Shown: positions 1 through 12,440, counted from the stretch's first letter. The stretch: DNA of 64,000 nt from Datisca glomerata (GCA_003255025.1 QANY01005052.1:1550001-1614000), one strand, 5' to 3'. Translations and numbers: made by a program. The notes: generated from the sequence alone by a model not told the origin.

Positions 1-2195
1 ATGGAATAATGATATAGTCGGAATAAATTAAAATCAATTGAAAAATAAAAATGTAAATCAATTTTAAAAAAAAAAGTATTTGGAAATGTAGAAATCCCGT
101 CCAAATATCAACCATTAGGTAAATCAACTTCAGCCTCCATCCTTTTAAGGGAAACTAATTTAAAATTAGAAATAAATCAATGACGTTTAAATTAAAAAAA
201 TATATATAAAAAATGTAAATCAATGAGTTATTAATGATATACTGATTACAAATGGTATTATTATGGAAACATTATTGGTTTCAAAAAAAATATAAAAAAA
301 CAATCTAAATATTACCATAAATTTAAATTTTGAAAATCTCCCAAAATCAACCCCAACCTAATCACATCTCAGCCAACTCTTTAATGAGATAATTATATAA
401 TTAAAAAATCAAAATCAAAATCAAAATATATCAACCATAAATAAAACAAAATTTAAATTTCTATATAACGAAAATCCCGCCCAAATCATCAACAAAATAG
501 GTAAATGATCTTCAACCAACTCATATTAAATGCATGTAACACAAATTTGAATTCCATCAATGAGAATTTAAAGAAAAAAATAAAAAAATGTAAACGTTAA
601 CCCATGCTATACTAAGTACAGTAAAACCCTATGAAACTATCATCAACCATGGTAAAAAACTATCAATCAAGCCAAAAAAATCAAAACCAAGAAGGGGATG
701 AATAACCTCTTGATCATAGGATATTGACTGTGGTTGAAAGAACTTGGTTGAAAGTTTTGAAAACTACAATATGTGATGGATTCATCTTGTTGATAGATTT
801 CTATATCTGATAGTTGGTGCTTTTACGACATGATATTATGATTAATAGATAATGGGCATTGTGTTTATAAATATATAGTTGACTATGATTTATGAATGTT
901 TCATAACGAATATTCTTGAGTTATTCTCGTACTGTATTGATTCTGTTTGACTACCCCCTCCAAACACACAATTTTATAGCATGGTGCGTTGGTTAGTATT
1001 GAGTCTAATACTATCAATAATTTGTAGAAAATTAACTCAATTTTCATTCCTAATCAACGAAACATACAATTCAATGTCCCGATCATTTTTTATTTCAACA
1101 GTGGTAAATGAAGTATTGCCAAATTGCAATGTGGCAATAATTTCAAACTTATCTCTCCCATCTATATCAATGTATGATTTTCACTCATCCAATCTTTCAT
1201 CATGCATTATAATAGTAGGGATCTTTAAAATTCCTGAAAAAAAATTATGTGAAAAGAATGCTCATGAAAAATAAAGATTCAATAAATGACACATTATTAT
1301 ACGTCTTGTTGTAAATAAAATATTGATAATTATTGAGTCATAAAAAATAGATGTAGATCCTAACACATGCTATTAATAACGTGCATCCGTCATAAAAATA
1401 TATAAAATTAAAATATATAAATAAACTATTGATATGTATATATATACAAATTAACTCTATAACAATTTAAAGACTTAAAAACATTCGTAAACTTAAAAAT
1501 CCAGATATTCAACAAACATATGTTAGTTAACAAAACACATCTAAACATATGATTTACAGTTTACATCAAACTTATTTAACTACAAAATAGATATTGAACT
1601 ATTCGGTAAAACAGAATTATGATTAATGTAAAAAATATTACAATAAATAATATTCTAAAAATAATATTAGAATGACAAAAAAACCAAGAACACAGACCTT
1701 ACATTACTCTGAAACTAAACTCGGAAACTTTTTCACCAATCGAAAAAAAAAGCGCAGAAAAAATATTCGCAGCCTTGAAACCTTCGAAAACAATTAATAG
1801 TGTACCAGCAATAATAGCCAATTGTCAATAATATTTTGTTTTTTAATCACGAAACTTTGGTGTTTAATTAATGTTGAAACATAATAGTCAATTGTCGGAA
1901 ATATATCTCTTTCTACGATGTAAATTGTTTTCATAGTAAATAAATTGTTTACACTATTGTAAATAATTTACATACTATAAAGTAGCTAAGTTATAAACCT
2001 TTTTTTTATACACAATGCATGCTTATCTACACGTAATTCTTTACTCACACTAAAAAATAATTTACTTACACGCCCAAATGGGATGGATTATGAAGTTCCA
2101 TTTTGTTACGAAACGTATTTACGGATGGGGTTCATCTGCAGTTGAATGAGGTTCCTCTGTAGTTGACTTCAACTGCAGAGGGGAAGTTGCACCCC
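1..2195. other. AT-rich intergenic DNA, no gene seen
   Basis: I see no convincing coding sequence. The stretch near 60-280 resembles the stretch near 450-640: each has an 'aatcccg(t/c)ccaaat' motif followed by 'ggtaaat', then about 150 bases later a 'gtaaa...atactaa/gatactga' block. This suggests an old, heavily diverged duplication with a spacing of about 380 bases. The reading frame at 981-1274 has no domain and an AT-driven composition, and I do not accept it as a gene. Confidence 0.5.
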
Positions 2196-2221
2196 AGCCG
2201 TCCATAGAGATTTGGACGGCT
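2136..2221. repeat. Two nested inverted repeats beside a CACTA end
   Basis: CTGCAGTTGA at 2136-2145 is exactly inverted as TCAACTGCAG at 2169-2178. A second perfect 9 bp stem, AGCCGTCCA at 2196-2204, pairs with TGGACGGCT at 2213-2221 across an 8-base loop. Both sit just outside the CACTA-like terminus that begins at 2227. They could be a separate small inverted-repeat element or flanking host sequence. Confidence 0.6.
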
Positions 2222-2226
2222 TGGAT

Positions 2227-2470
2227 CACTACAAGAAAACTAATCTTTAGCGACGAAATTTTTTTTGCCACGACATAAAATTCGTTGCCAAAGGCCAAGT
2301 TTTCGCGACTAACATTTATGCGGGTCGTTAAATTGTCCTATAGCGACGAAGTTCTCGCGCGTCGAAATAAAATTCACCCGAAAAAAGGGCCTAGCGCGCC
2401 AATTTTTAGTGTTTTTGTCGACGGTAAAAAGTCATGTGTTTGCTGACGAAGTAGAAAGTTGGTCGGTAAA
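2227..2470 (+). mobile_element. Orphan CACTA (En/Spm) transposon terminus
   Basis: The sequence begins CACTACAAGAAAA, the canonical terminal inverted repeat of plant CACTA transposons. It continues with variants of a short 'agcgacgaa' / 'cgtcg' motif (near 2249, 2343, 2362, 2419 and 2443), the kind of repeated subterminal motif these transposases bind. No complementary end (TTTTCTTGTAGTG) is visible downstream, so this is a truncated element or a solo end. It contains no transposase. The right boundary is approximate and marks where the subterminal motifs stop. Confidence 0.7.
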
Positions 2471-4329
2471 AAATCTTATTTTAAAGTTTTACTTTCTTCT
2501 CAAGTAAAATTTATTTGATCTAAACTGTCCAGATCAAATCTGACAGTCCAATTCTCTTAAATGTTGTGTCTGCCATTAGAAGCCAACCGCAGACAACCCT
2601 GATCCTCTATCTGTGGATTCAATTTTAGAGAATTTTAATATTATTATTGTCGTTATTTTTGTTATATTTTAGTTTAAATAAAATAGCTATAGCTTGCATG
2701 GGTAGTTAGTTGACTAGGACATGTATCTTGATGCTTAATTTAGGCATAATTTAGATTAAGTTAGTTTCTAGAATTATACAACCATTATCTAAGCCATGTT
2801 CTGAGTTGTATTTAACCAGTTATGGATTAATGAAAATGAAGTTGAGTTTTGTTGGAGGTTTTAGTTCCCTCAAAGAACTAAACGGGAGGTTTTTGGTTTT
2901 CTTGAAAAGTCAATTTATCATTTATTGAGCTCGTAACAATCATGCTAAAAGAAAAAATCATATATATTTTTATATATCAGCAAAAGAAGTGTCTATTGAG
3001 AATATCGATGTTGCTATTATTGTTATTATCATTAATTTTTTTTATTATTTTACACTCATTCTCCACATTCATACTCCACCCAATAACAGGTGGAGTTCCA
3101 TTTAGAATCATACTAACTCCACCATCTCTATTCACAAGTTTGAAACTCGAAAAATGATCTAAAAATTAAAACCCCATTGCATCTGTTAATAGTCCTTTAT
3201 AACAATGCATTCACTGGCTGACTTGTTCCCAACAACACCGCCTGCAAGGTGAGAAAACCTTCACACCTCGAGCGGAGATGCTCTCGAGGTCATGGTTGGA
3301 GGTCCATGTATCATCTCCAGATTCAGAATCTTTTATATATATGTGGTTATGATACTTTAAATTGTGCAAGTGTCATATCCAATCTTACACCAAATGTAAT
3401 ATCTACATTACTATTATAATTAATCTTTTATGCATATAAACTCAGTATACTGCTTTTAAATATTAGAATTATATCACAATTTTATAATAAAAACTCGGCA
3501 AATTTCATATTTAATTTAAATATTAAATTATGCCAAAACTATATAATTAAAATTGTAATGCCATGCCTTTTGGTCACGTAATAATATAAGAATAATTCTA
3601 ATGAAAATGTAATTACATTCTCAAATAAAAAAATTGTACAATCCTTTATACTATAACAATTCTAATTTGCGTATTCTACCATTACAATTTAAGATTAAAT
3701 CACAAGTAAATTATATTAACAAAGAGTACATGGAGAAGAGGAAAAGACAACAATTCAAAACATCTTCCTCTTCATCTTCCTCTTTTCTTTTGTAACCCAA
3801 GTCAACACATCACACTTCTAAGTTTTTCTCGCTCTTTATCAGGTATCTGTTATCTATGGAGAAAGACAGAAGACAAGCAACCATTAAAGACTTTTCTTGT
3901 TGTGTTGAAATTTTTATCCTCCTCCATTTTATTTTGACATTTTTTTAATGTTGTTTGAACTGACAAATAACATGAATGAAAAACTCCTTGATAAAATAAG
4001 TACATAAAGTACAATTTACATTAGAATTTTATATGATAGGTAAAAATAGCATGCATCTTGAATTAGTTATATCATTAAATGTTCATATTTCTGCATTAGT
4101 TCTATATCATTATCTTTAATTTGCTTAAAAGAAATTATTAGGTTCAGTGAATAGAAAATCAACAGTAGCAAACATTACAAATCTCGATTTCTGACTAAGA
4201 AATTACTTCTATATATAATCTTAAATGTCATCAATGAGAAAAAAACACAAGAGTAAACCAGAAAAAACAAAATTATTGACTACTTAATCCAGAAATAATT
4301 GAAGATCTTGCATCTGAATAAATAAACAT
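2471..4329. other. Intergenic DNA downstream of the F-box gene
   Basis: This is AT-rich and contains no recognisable gene. A small GC-richer patch near 3220-3310 contains the local repeat 'ctcgag...ctcgag'. The segment 4128-4260, just beyond the F-box stop codon, recurs at about 12.2 kb (separate entry). The short frame at 2942-3157 looks accidental. Confidence 0.5.
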
Positions 4330-6354
4330 CTAAAGGACAACCAATTCCACTCCTTTAGGAAGAACTGCTCTAAGCTTCTTTGCACGTCGTCTACCAGCTC
4401 GAGTCTCCTCGTTTCGCTCCGCCTCAAACATTGTTCCAACAACATGCAGCTTTCGTGCATCCAGAATAATCTTCTCAAGTGCAACAGCATTCTCGATGAA
4501 AAACATTGCCAGTTCAATGTCAATTGCATTCCCAACAAAACCAGCAAATTCGACAACTTTGATGTTATCATGTGGGCATCTTGCTGCCTGGTTTGGTACT
4601 CTAACTATAGAGTAGGGATCTAGGTAGTCCAACTACAAACAATGATAAAATATAATCAGATCTCCACACAATGGAGAGCAAGTATTTTAACGTTTATGTT
4701 TTACTTGTTCACCAAGTATTAGAGTCCTATATAAAGACAGTCGTTGTATGATCGAGTCATTAAATAATTCAATCAATTATTAAAATTCAGTCTTTTTTCT
4801 TAAGAGATTTTTCTCTTGTTCTTTGTTTATTGCTTCGGCTTCATCCAAAGTACACAAAACCCAAATCACATGACAATGACAGTAGCATCTGAGTAAAATA
4901 TTAATTGTTTAGCAAGAACGGAGGAAGGTAACACCAGCTTTGAATTATTCCAGAATATAAAATGAGGCAACAAAAATAGAGAAGACGGTTCACCTTCAAA
5001 GAAAACTTTTGCAGGAAAGGAGATGCTTTTATCAGGGATGTGAAGCCTAGAAGTGTATTCCCATCTCCACCTACCACCTTCAATTCCAATTCCTTTAGAT
5101 TGCTAAAGACTGGATATTCAATATGGTCAATTTGTTCCTATATGCAAAATCAAGATGGACATAAATAAAATTACATCATCATTATCTGAAAATATCCAGA
5201 AGGAGATCGAGTAGAAAACTATAACTTAGTTGCTAACCTCATCATCGTATAGATGGATCCCCAATGTGAGTTTTTGCAGTTGCGAGCAATATCTTGAAAG
5301 CTTGAACATTTTAAATATAAAACCCTCCCTATATTCCTCCAGCAGAATGGACATCTCAATAAGCTTGGGTGCGTTCAGTAACGGCATGCTTATCCTTCGA
5401 CAATCATATTTAAATGACTCAAGATTAGGTGCAGAAATTTCTAAATTCACCAAGTGGTGGCACCTGCAGATATCTAACTGCTTCAGCTTTAGTGATGAAC
5501 CAATAACCTTGAGATTTACGAGTGAATTACAACCACGAACACATATAGCTTCAAGAAACGGGCAATTTGATAGTAAGTATTCTAGAAGTTCTCCACTCAC
5601 ATCGACTGCTTTCAACCTGAGAACTGTCAGAGATGTACAGCCTGAAAAATCAATCATTCGAGAACGCAACACCCTTCCTTTACAAAGCAAGGATGGCAAA
5701 AAGTAAGGTTTTATCTGACCAACATTATAACAACACGACAAGTCCAGTTCAAATTTTTTTACTTTTCTTTTGATCGCAAAACGAACCCATTGGTCAATAT
5801 CGCGTGCAAATCTCGAATCTAAATCAAATCGAATTCTTAGGGCTTCTAGAGTTGACGATGAAGTGTTATAAGATTTGAAAACTTGATTCACCCAATTGAT
5901 ATATCTATGCCTATTCTCGTCAAGCATCTTTTTTCCCTCATCATAATGAAGCAGCATATATTCTAAAGTATCTTGAGCATCGAAGTTCAAATAAGTAATG
6001 TAAGTCCACAGATGTCTCCATCTCCGTGATAAAGTACTGGCCCTCGCTGCTTCTTTATTGGACAATAGAGAAAGAATGTAAACTAGAACGTCATCCGGCA
6101 ATTGACTAATCCAGTCATGTGAAGAATCGTCACTAATCTATAAGCATGTGATTGCAGAACACGAAATCAGTGAATTCGATGCAAAGAAGAAAAAGCTAGA
6201 CAAAGAAACACCATCAAAAGGGAAAGGAGGATGGGGACTTCAACAGAATGAGGAAAAAAAACTATTTTCAATATCTATAACAATCAACATTCACCTTGAA
6301 ACTTACCTTCATCCGTTTGGCGCACGTCAATGTAGGCCGCAGTCGTTTTGCCAT
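4330..6354 (-). CDS. F-box/LRR-repeat protein, four exons, intact
   Basis: Coding exons on the minus strand are 6354-6307, 6137-5238, 5137-4994 and 4632-4330. All introns (169, 100 and 361 bases) have GT-AG ends and lie in phase 0, giving a predicted 464-residue protein. The ATG at 6354 opens a 16-codon first exon ending AAG|GTAAGT. The F-box follows at about residues 26-63 (LPDDVLVYILSLLSNKEAA, then a SRRWRHLW motif). The middle contains leucine-rich repeats of the LTVLRLKAVDVSG / LKQLDICRC kind. The last exon carries the C-terminal block seen in plant F-box/LRR proteins (KVVEFAGFVGNAIDIELAMF, then ENAVALEKIILD). By family knowledge such proteins are substrate receptors of SCF ubiquitin ligases and bind SKP1/ASK through the F-box; the substrate cannot be inferred. 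No stop or frameshift is seen, so the gene looks functional. The family is large, so I give no symbol. Confidence 0.9.
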
Positions 6355-7135
6355 TTGATCTTAACTTACGTAAACTGCAGAAAATTACCGACACGATTCA
6401 CATACAAGCTGAATTGGGAAGAAAAGCACTATGCAGAGCAACAAAAGAGAAAAAAAAACAGTAACATACAAAATTTCTAGCAATGAAAAACGACAGAGCG
6501 GCTGAGAAAGGATCAAATTACTATTCGGTTCTCTTCTGTTCGAAAAGGGGTGAAAACAGAAACTTTACAATGTCATATCTAGAGGACGATCTGTTTCTGA
6601 ATCAAGTATTTGCATGCTTGAAGTGTGTACAAATCTATTATAGAATGCATGCAAGAAATTTGTGAGATGTAAATGCATAACATTTAAAGTCATTCAACAA
6701 AAAGGTGTGCCCGTCACCGACCACCGTAGAACACCACCAATTTAAAGCTATAACCTAATACACAAAACAGAACCCAAGCAGACGTATTTAGCAAAACCCA
6801 ATAGTGCCGTAGATACGAGGATTTTATGAGTGTAATTGGTCGGTTGTAGATCAAGAAATTGAACCGAACCGATTTACCTTAGATGCACTGAGAAGCTGAG
6901 AGAACAAAATCGTCGAGAGCTTTGACAATTTGGGAAAGAAGAAGTTGAGAGAGATAATCTGCTCGGGGAATCTTAGATGGCAAGAGGAACACAGCATCGG
7001 CGGAGGCGAGACTCGCGGGAGGCGTAGAAGAGCCGAAAAGCAACGGAAGAGAGAGACACCAGCAAAAGCCAGAGAGAGAGCGAGGCTGGTCGCCACGGGA
7101 AAGAGTGCAGCGGCTCTGAGAGAGACACCAGCAAC

Positions 7136-7201
<66 letters not shown>

Positions 7202-7297
7202 CTGGCCGCTATAGGAAAGAGTGCAGCGGCTCTGAGAGAGTCTAAGGGCGCACCAAAATCTCGAAGGGTTTTTTGGAAGAGAGGGCGATTTGAACAT
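6355..7297 (-). other. Probable 5' leader of the F-box gene, with a leader intron
   Basis: Upstream of the F-box ATG on the minus strand there is a good acceptor (TTTTCTGCAG, cut between 6375 and 6374) and a matching donor (CTAAG|GTAAAT, cut between 6878 and 6877). I infer a non-coding exon from about 7290 to 6878, a leader intron of 503 bases, and a short exon 6374-6355 joined to the ATG. The leader exon is GC-richer than its surroundings and CT-rich on this strand, as many plant leaders are. The transcription start is not determined. The 148-residue frame at 7297-6851 comes from the CT repeat and is not a protein. Confidence 0.55.
7050..7240. repeat. (GA)31 microsatellite within a local duplication
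   Basis: A perfect GA run occupies 7138-7200 (63 bases). It lies between two copies of a 45-base segment: the copy at about 7079-7125 and the one at 7196-7240 share the core 'aaagagtgcagcggctctga'. A shorter block, 'gagagacaccagcaa', is also repeated near 7050 and 7120. Slippage plus local duplication probably built this. In the F-box transcript it would read as (CT)31 in the leader, the GAGA-type context common near plant transcription starts. Confidence 0.9.
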
Positions 7298-7377
7298 ACA
7301 ATTTGGAAAAATGGGCTAAGATCTTAAAAATCAGAATTCGGGTCTAAAATACATGAATAGTCAACAACACCCCTGTC

Positions 7378-7626
7378 ATGCCTCTTATTTCCTTCCTCAG
7401 CCATTTGTCTCTTGATGAGCTCTATTCTTCCGAGAGAAAAAACAAAATCTTCCTCATTTTTCACTTAATCAACCAAATCAATCCGACCACCATCATGAGC
7501 TCTACAATCACCTCAACTAATAATGATGATGTGAGCTTGAATTGGTGTAAGAATTACAGTTTGACGGTGGCCGCCGGCGGCATGGGCAAATGTCCAAGCG
7601 AGTTTGGTTCCATTTTTTTCGTGTGA
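7378..7626 (+). CDS. Possible small divergent ORF, unrecognised
   Basis: An 82-codon frame starts about 80 bases from the inferred start of the F-box leader, in divergent orientation. A second in-frame ATG at 7495 would give a 43-residue peptide ending ...GSIFFV. The composition is less AT-biased than random frames here, and the stop lies next to candidate donor sites (GTGTGAGC), so it could be the first exon of a longer or non-coding transcript. I recognise no family and no downstream exon. It may well be spurious. Confidence 0.2.
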   Translation: MPLISFLSHLSLDELYSSERKNKIFLIFHLINQINPTTIMSSTITSTNNDDVSLNWCKNYSLTVAAGGMGKCPSEFGSIFFV

Positions 7627-9348
7627 GCAAACATTCATCCCCCATCAGAATGTCTTTTTCTTGATTGAGGGGCTCATATTGTTCTTTTCTTGATTTGAGC
7701 CTATCGGTATATGTGGGTTAGTTCTAAACTTGTGTGTTAACATGTCAAATTTAGTTTTAGTTCTTATATGCGTCTGAAAATGTTATATATGTTTTATTTG
7801 GGAATCTGGTGGTTGTTGGATTAGTGCTGAAGTTTTTTTCTTTCTCAGCAATATTCTTGTGTTTTGACTTGTAACGACTACTTCAGTTAAGCTTTATGTA
7901 TATGGTTAATTGAGAAAAATTCATTGTTGTTTAGTGTTCCATTTTCATTATGGGCAAAGCCTATATTTCGCTTTAACATGTCGAGTTTCAATTCTAATGA
8001 ATTTCTTTGAGCATTTGGGTGGGACAGTTAGGCGTTTTCATAGACTGGCGGATGTGTGTGTAAATAAATTCGACTCACATTCGTGATCCCAGCAGATGGA
8101 CCTGTATATGAAGAGTGCGTGGAATAATAGGATTGTCTGGGTGCATTTGAAAGGGTGACTGACTTGTGGGGGGGAAGAGGTGTGGCTTTTTGAAGTGCAG
8201 TATGTGGGAGGACTATGTTGATTTCTCCTCTTCAAGCCTCTGCCTAAAGTTAAATATGGGTTGATTTCTTCTATTTTTTAATGTTCACTGCAAATCTTTT
8301 TTCATTATCATTTTGTGAGTTCAATTAATTTTGAGTTTAATCCTTGAAAATAATCTAGAAATTGAGTTGTCCAACAAACTTACAAGGTTGTTTGCTTGGT
8401 GATCCGAGCTTGTCTAATACTTTTGGAGAGATTCAAGTTAAAAGTAAACCCAAAAAGTTGATCATCTAGCTTGCAAGAAGGAAAGTTGTTTTTTCCCTTG
8501 AGATTATTACTTGCAGTGAAAGTAAAATGAAAAGAGCATCAGTCTTAACTTTAAATGTTTCATCTACTTTTACCTAATAATATTTTTGGTCCACTTTTTT
8601 TCTTTTTTTTGTGGCTTGGATTTTTAAATTAACATAGTAAAGTTTACTTCATCTTATCTCAAGCTATATGTATCCATTACCATGCTCTTTGGACTAAATA
8701 TTCATGTGTTGAGTAGTTCTGCATGTTGATTTCATATTTCTAAGTCTTTGATAGATAGAGATATGATATTTATATATCTGACAATTAATTGAGTTATTTA
8801 TGGTTACGCATGTCTAATCTTAATTGTTATTACAGATGTTTTAGAGTATACGAGAGAGATTTTTAACTTTATTAGATAGTAGAAACTGGGAAGCGAACTT
8901 AAATTCTTTCATGACAACCTTCTCGACTTGGAGCTTTTCTATAAGAAGATGACAATATGACAATTCTTTTGAGCACGCAAATTTTTTTATCCAAGCTTGA
9001 TGGGATGTACATTAAGATCATAAGGTTATATAACAAGAAAATGGGTTCCAAAAGAGAATAGTATATTTTTGTCTAATTTTTTTTGAAGAGACATTTGGAT
9101 ATATAGTTGATTGGTGGTATTGAGAATTGTTGTAATCTAAGGGTATTTAATGTCAATACATGTTTGGAGTTGTAAGTGTTTGTAATTATATATGGTTGAT
9201 CATTATTTCAAATGGTGGTAGCATACAGATATTCAATGTAAAATACTATTCTCATGCTATGATGTGTTTTAGATATGTATGTTGTCTAATTGTGAGCAAA
9301 TAGTTTTTTCATTAAGGAAAAATGAACATACAAAGGCATAGTAAAAAA
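7627..9348. other. Intergenic or intron-like DNA
   Basis: No gene is recognised. The base composition of 7640-8260 (T-rich with GT-rich patches) resembles plant introns or leaders and could belong to a transcript starting near 7.38 kb, but I cannot place exons. From 8280 on it is plain AT-rich DNA. Confidence 0.35.
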
Positions 9349-9545
9349 TACTTGCTTTGAGCAAGTAAATTATATCTCTTACTTGCTCAGACCAAGTAAC
9401 TTTTAACATTCTTGACAAACCAACATATTAGAGTAAAAAACAAATTGCTATGAGCAAGTAGATTATATCTTTTACTTACTCTGACCAAGTAGTTTTTGAC
9501 ATTTTGAATAAAAGAACATGTTAGAGTAAAAGAAATTACTTGTTC
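9349..9545. repeat. Two-copy tandem repeat of about 92 bp
   Basis: Two consecutive diverged copies share the order 'gagcaagtaaattatatct', 'accaagtaactttt' and 'agagtaaaa', starting near 9350 and 9443. Each unit also carries the inverted pair ACTTGCT / AGCAAGT. It is followed at 9549-9596 by short dyads of the 'cactactgtagtg' type. Function is unknown; it may be a MITE remnant. Confidence 0.65.
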
Positions 9546-10189
9546 ATGGCACTACAGTGTTGTACAGACACTACTGTAGTGACACTACAGTAGTCCATGT
9601 CAATTTCTGATACACTATCAATGATTGACACGTAGCAACTACTGCGAATTAAATATTTATTTTAATTAGATAATTATCTAGATAGCAATTAATTTAAAAT
9701 TAACATTTCTGATTATCATTATCAACTAACTTATCTGTTATTTCACAAATAGTAAACATGAATAGGAGTTCATAACTACTCAAGATTCAGACTGATCTAC
9801 ATATACTCATCGAATTGATGTGTATTAAATCTTTATGATAAACGACATATTAATAAATATATTAATTCACATTGGTCATGTATATCCACATCAATGATCT
9901 GGATCTAAATCTCACGCATTCATAATGCTTAGTGAACCGTACTAGCAACCATTCATTAAAGATTCCATACTCTAATATGTTGCTGACAATTTTATTCATT
10001 ATCTATGATCTTAATCCTCTCGTACTAATACAAGATCATAGTCTCATTAATGAATATGTAATTTTTAGATATTTATATAAATTATTCAATAATAATTTAA
10101 AAGAACAATTATAAGAAAAATGTAATCATTTTTAAACTTCATATCGAAATGTCAATACACATGCTTTGAGAGCATAACCTCCAACAATC

Positions 10190-11160
10190 ATTTAGTCTAC
10201 GCGATGATTACATGATCGTCGTGTACCACATCGTGTAGTGTACATGATGACTACACGATCGTCGTATACACTACACATGTGATGTACCACATCATGTAGT
10301 GTACACGACAACTACACGATGGCCATGTACTACATCATGTAGTGTATACGATGACTACAATATCGTCATATATCACATCGTATAGTGTACACGGTGATTA
10401 CAGAATCATCGTGTAGTGTACACGGTGACAACACAATCATTTAAACACTACACATGTAGCGTACCACATCGTGTAGTGTACACAAACTACACAATTTTCG
10501 TGTACACATCATGTAGTGTACATGATAATGTCATGATCACCGTGTACGCTACACATATAGTGTACCACATCGTATTGTGTACACGATGATTACACGATCG
10601 TCATGTACTACATCATGTAGTGTACACAATGACTACACAATCACCCCGCACACTCACATGTAATGTAACACATCGTGTAACGTACACGATGACTACACAA
10701 TCGTCGTATAGTCATCGTGTAGTGTACACGATGACTACACAATCGTCGTATAGTCATCGTGTAGTGTACCCGATGATTAAACGATCATCGTGTATACTAC
10801 ACATTTAGTGTACACATCGTGTAGTGTACATGATGACTACATGATCGTCGTGTACACCACACATGTAGTGTACCACATCGGGTGATGTATACGATCGACG
10901 TGTAGTCATCGTGATGTGTATACGACGACTACACGTCAATTGTGTAGTCATCATGATGTTTATATGATGACTACACGATCATCGTGTCCACTACGCATGT
11001 AGTGTACCATATTGTGTAGTGTACACGATCATCGGTGTAGCATTGTATAGTGTACACGATCGTCGTGGATCACACTGTGTAGTGTACACGATCGTTATGT
11101 ACATTATACCAAATCGTATGGTGTACACGAGAACTACACGATCGTCGTGTACACTACATA
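10190..11160. repeat. Satellite-like array of palindromic units
   Basis: About 1 kb is built from diverged copies of a roughly 60 bp unit containing 'catcgtgtagtgtacacgat', 'gactacacgatcgtcgtgta' and 'cactacacatgtagtgtacc'. Many units hold the hairpin CATCGTGTA-GTG-TACACGATG (9 bp arms, 3-base loop) and related palindromes on GTGTAC and CGATCG. Copies vary by substitution and by loss of sub-blocks, so the period is irregular. It is strikingly GC-richer and richer in CG dinucleotides than both flanks. No coding role is likely; the repetitive peptide readable at 10620-10808 is a by-product. Confidence 0.85.
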
Positions 11161-12197
11161 AGTTTATTTAAATATAAATATATATAGAGATTGAATATTG
11201 AAGAAGAATAAGTTGTTAACGTTTGATTTGATGTTATGTAATAAATGTATTAGGAGAAAGAATGAAGATAACGTTGTAGATGGTGGACCGTGGACATAAA
11301 TGAGCAAAAATTAGTAGGTGGATATATTTTAATAAATTGAGTTTTTTAGGGTGTACGTAAGACAACAACCCAATTTATACGTCTACAACTTCTAAAAACT
11401 TGGAAGGTTGGAAAACATTTTATGGACTAAATTATCCTATTATTTAGCCATTATTCCTAAACCACCCTCACATATTTGCATTCAATGATATTTAAAGATT
11501 CATATTACAACTTTAATATTTTTTTAAACACCCATAAACCGTCATACCCACTCTAGCTTAACGCATAGTTTTTTTGGTTTGATTTGGAAATTTTTTTAAA
11601 ACAACAAATTTAGTTTAAAATTCAAATTACTTCATTTAAATTCCAAACTGATTATAAATTAAAGTTATAATGAACGCAAACCGTTGCCGAATAGTATCAA
11701 ATTCTTATTACATTTCATGTCACTTCTTATCTTTCATATCATTTCATAACATTACATTCATCCTCAGCTAAATTTACATCATACCATAATTACCATACAT
11801 AAAACTTGCATAAAGCAATTATTACCTTTAAATCCATCTAATTAATTAAAACGCTATCTTTTCTTATATTATAATATTGAATAACAACAATAACCAATAT
11901 TTTAGCCTCACAACTTGCATTCGCAAAGAATGTTAAAAGGTGGTTTTAAAACTTTTGACATTTCAGAGTTTTATGGTTTGTATCACATTTAGGCATTGAT
12001 TAGCATTTATTTATTGTTCATTTCACCTCTCATTTGTCTCGAACACTAAAATGAGAAGACAGTATAACTTTCTTCACATCATTAGAATCCTCACGAAGAA
12101 GATTTCATAAAATTGTGAAAATTTAATATAACGCATTGCCTACTCTTGGAGTATGAGTTTATTGGGTCCCAATTAGAAAAATTACCGTCTCTTGGTT
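11161..12197. other. AT-rich intergenic DNA
   Basis: No gene, tandem repeat or recognisable transposon is seen between the palindromic array and the duplicated F-box flank. Confidence 0.5.
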
Positions 12198-12298
12198 AAA
12201 AGAAATTATTAGATTCAGTGAATAGAAAATGAACGGTAACAAACATTACAAATCTTAAATGTCATCCATGAGAAAAAACACATGAGTAAACCTTATCT
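12198..12298. repeat. Second copy of the F-box 3' flank
   Basis: This segment matches 4128-4256: both contain 'aaaagaaattattag(g/a)ttcagtgaatagaaaat', 'aacattacaaatct', 'cttaaatgtcatc' and 'atgagaaaaaa...acac(a)agagtaaacc'. This copy lacks about 33 bases present at 4.2 kb. The match stops just before the sequence that leads into the F-box coding end. It may be a relic of a deleted F-box duplicate or a mobile repeat that lands near both sites. Confidence 0.75.
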
Positions 12299-12440
12299 AA
12301 AATAAACACTTTATTTTTATTTTAATCCAAATCTTTCTTTTAGTATTTCAAAATAAAATTGATAGATAATATAACATAATTTTCATCATGCAAAGTTGAA
12401 AATTTTAAATTATAAAGGTTATATTATCTATCAATAGAAT

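Noticed and set aside
5230..5706. 158-codon plus-strand frame
   Set aside because: It is antisense to the large exon of the F-box gene and has no domain of its own.
6851..7297. 148-codon minus-strand frame with a Ser-Leu repeat
   Set aside because: It comes from the (CT)31 microsatellite; the region fits an untranslated leader of the F-box gene better.
10620..10808. Repetitive small protein frame in the palindromic array
   Set aside because: The peptide simply mirrors the DNA repeat, neighbouring units are out of frame, and there is no domain.
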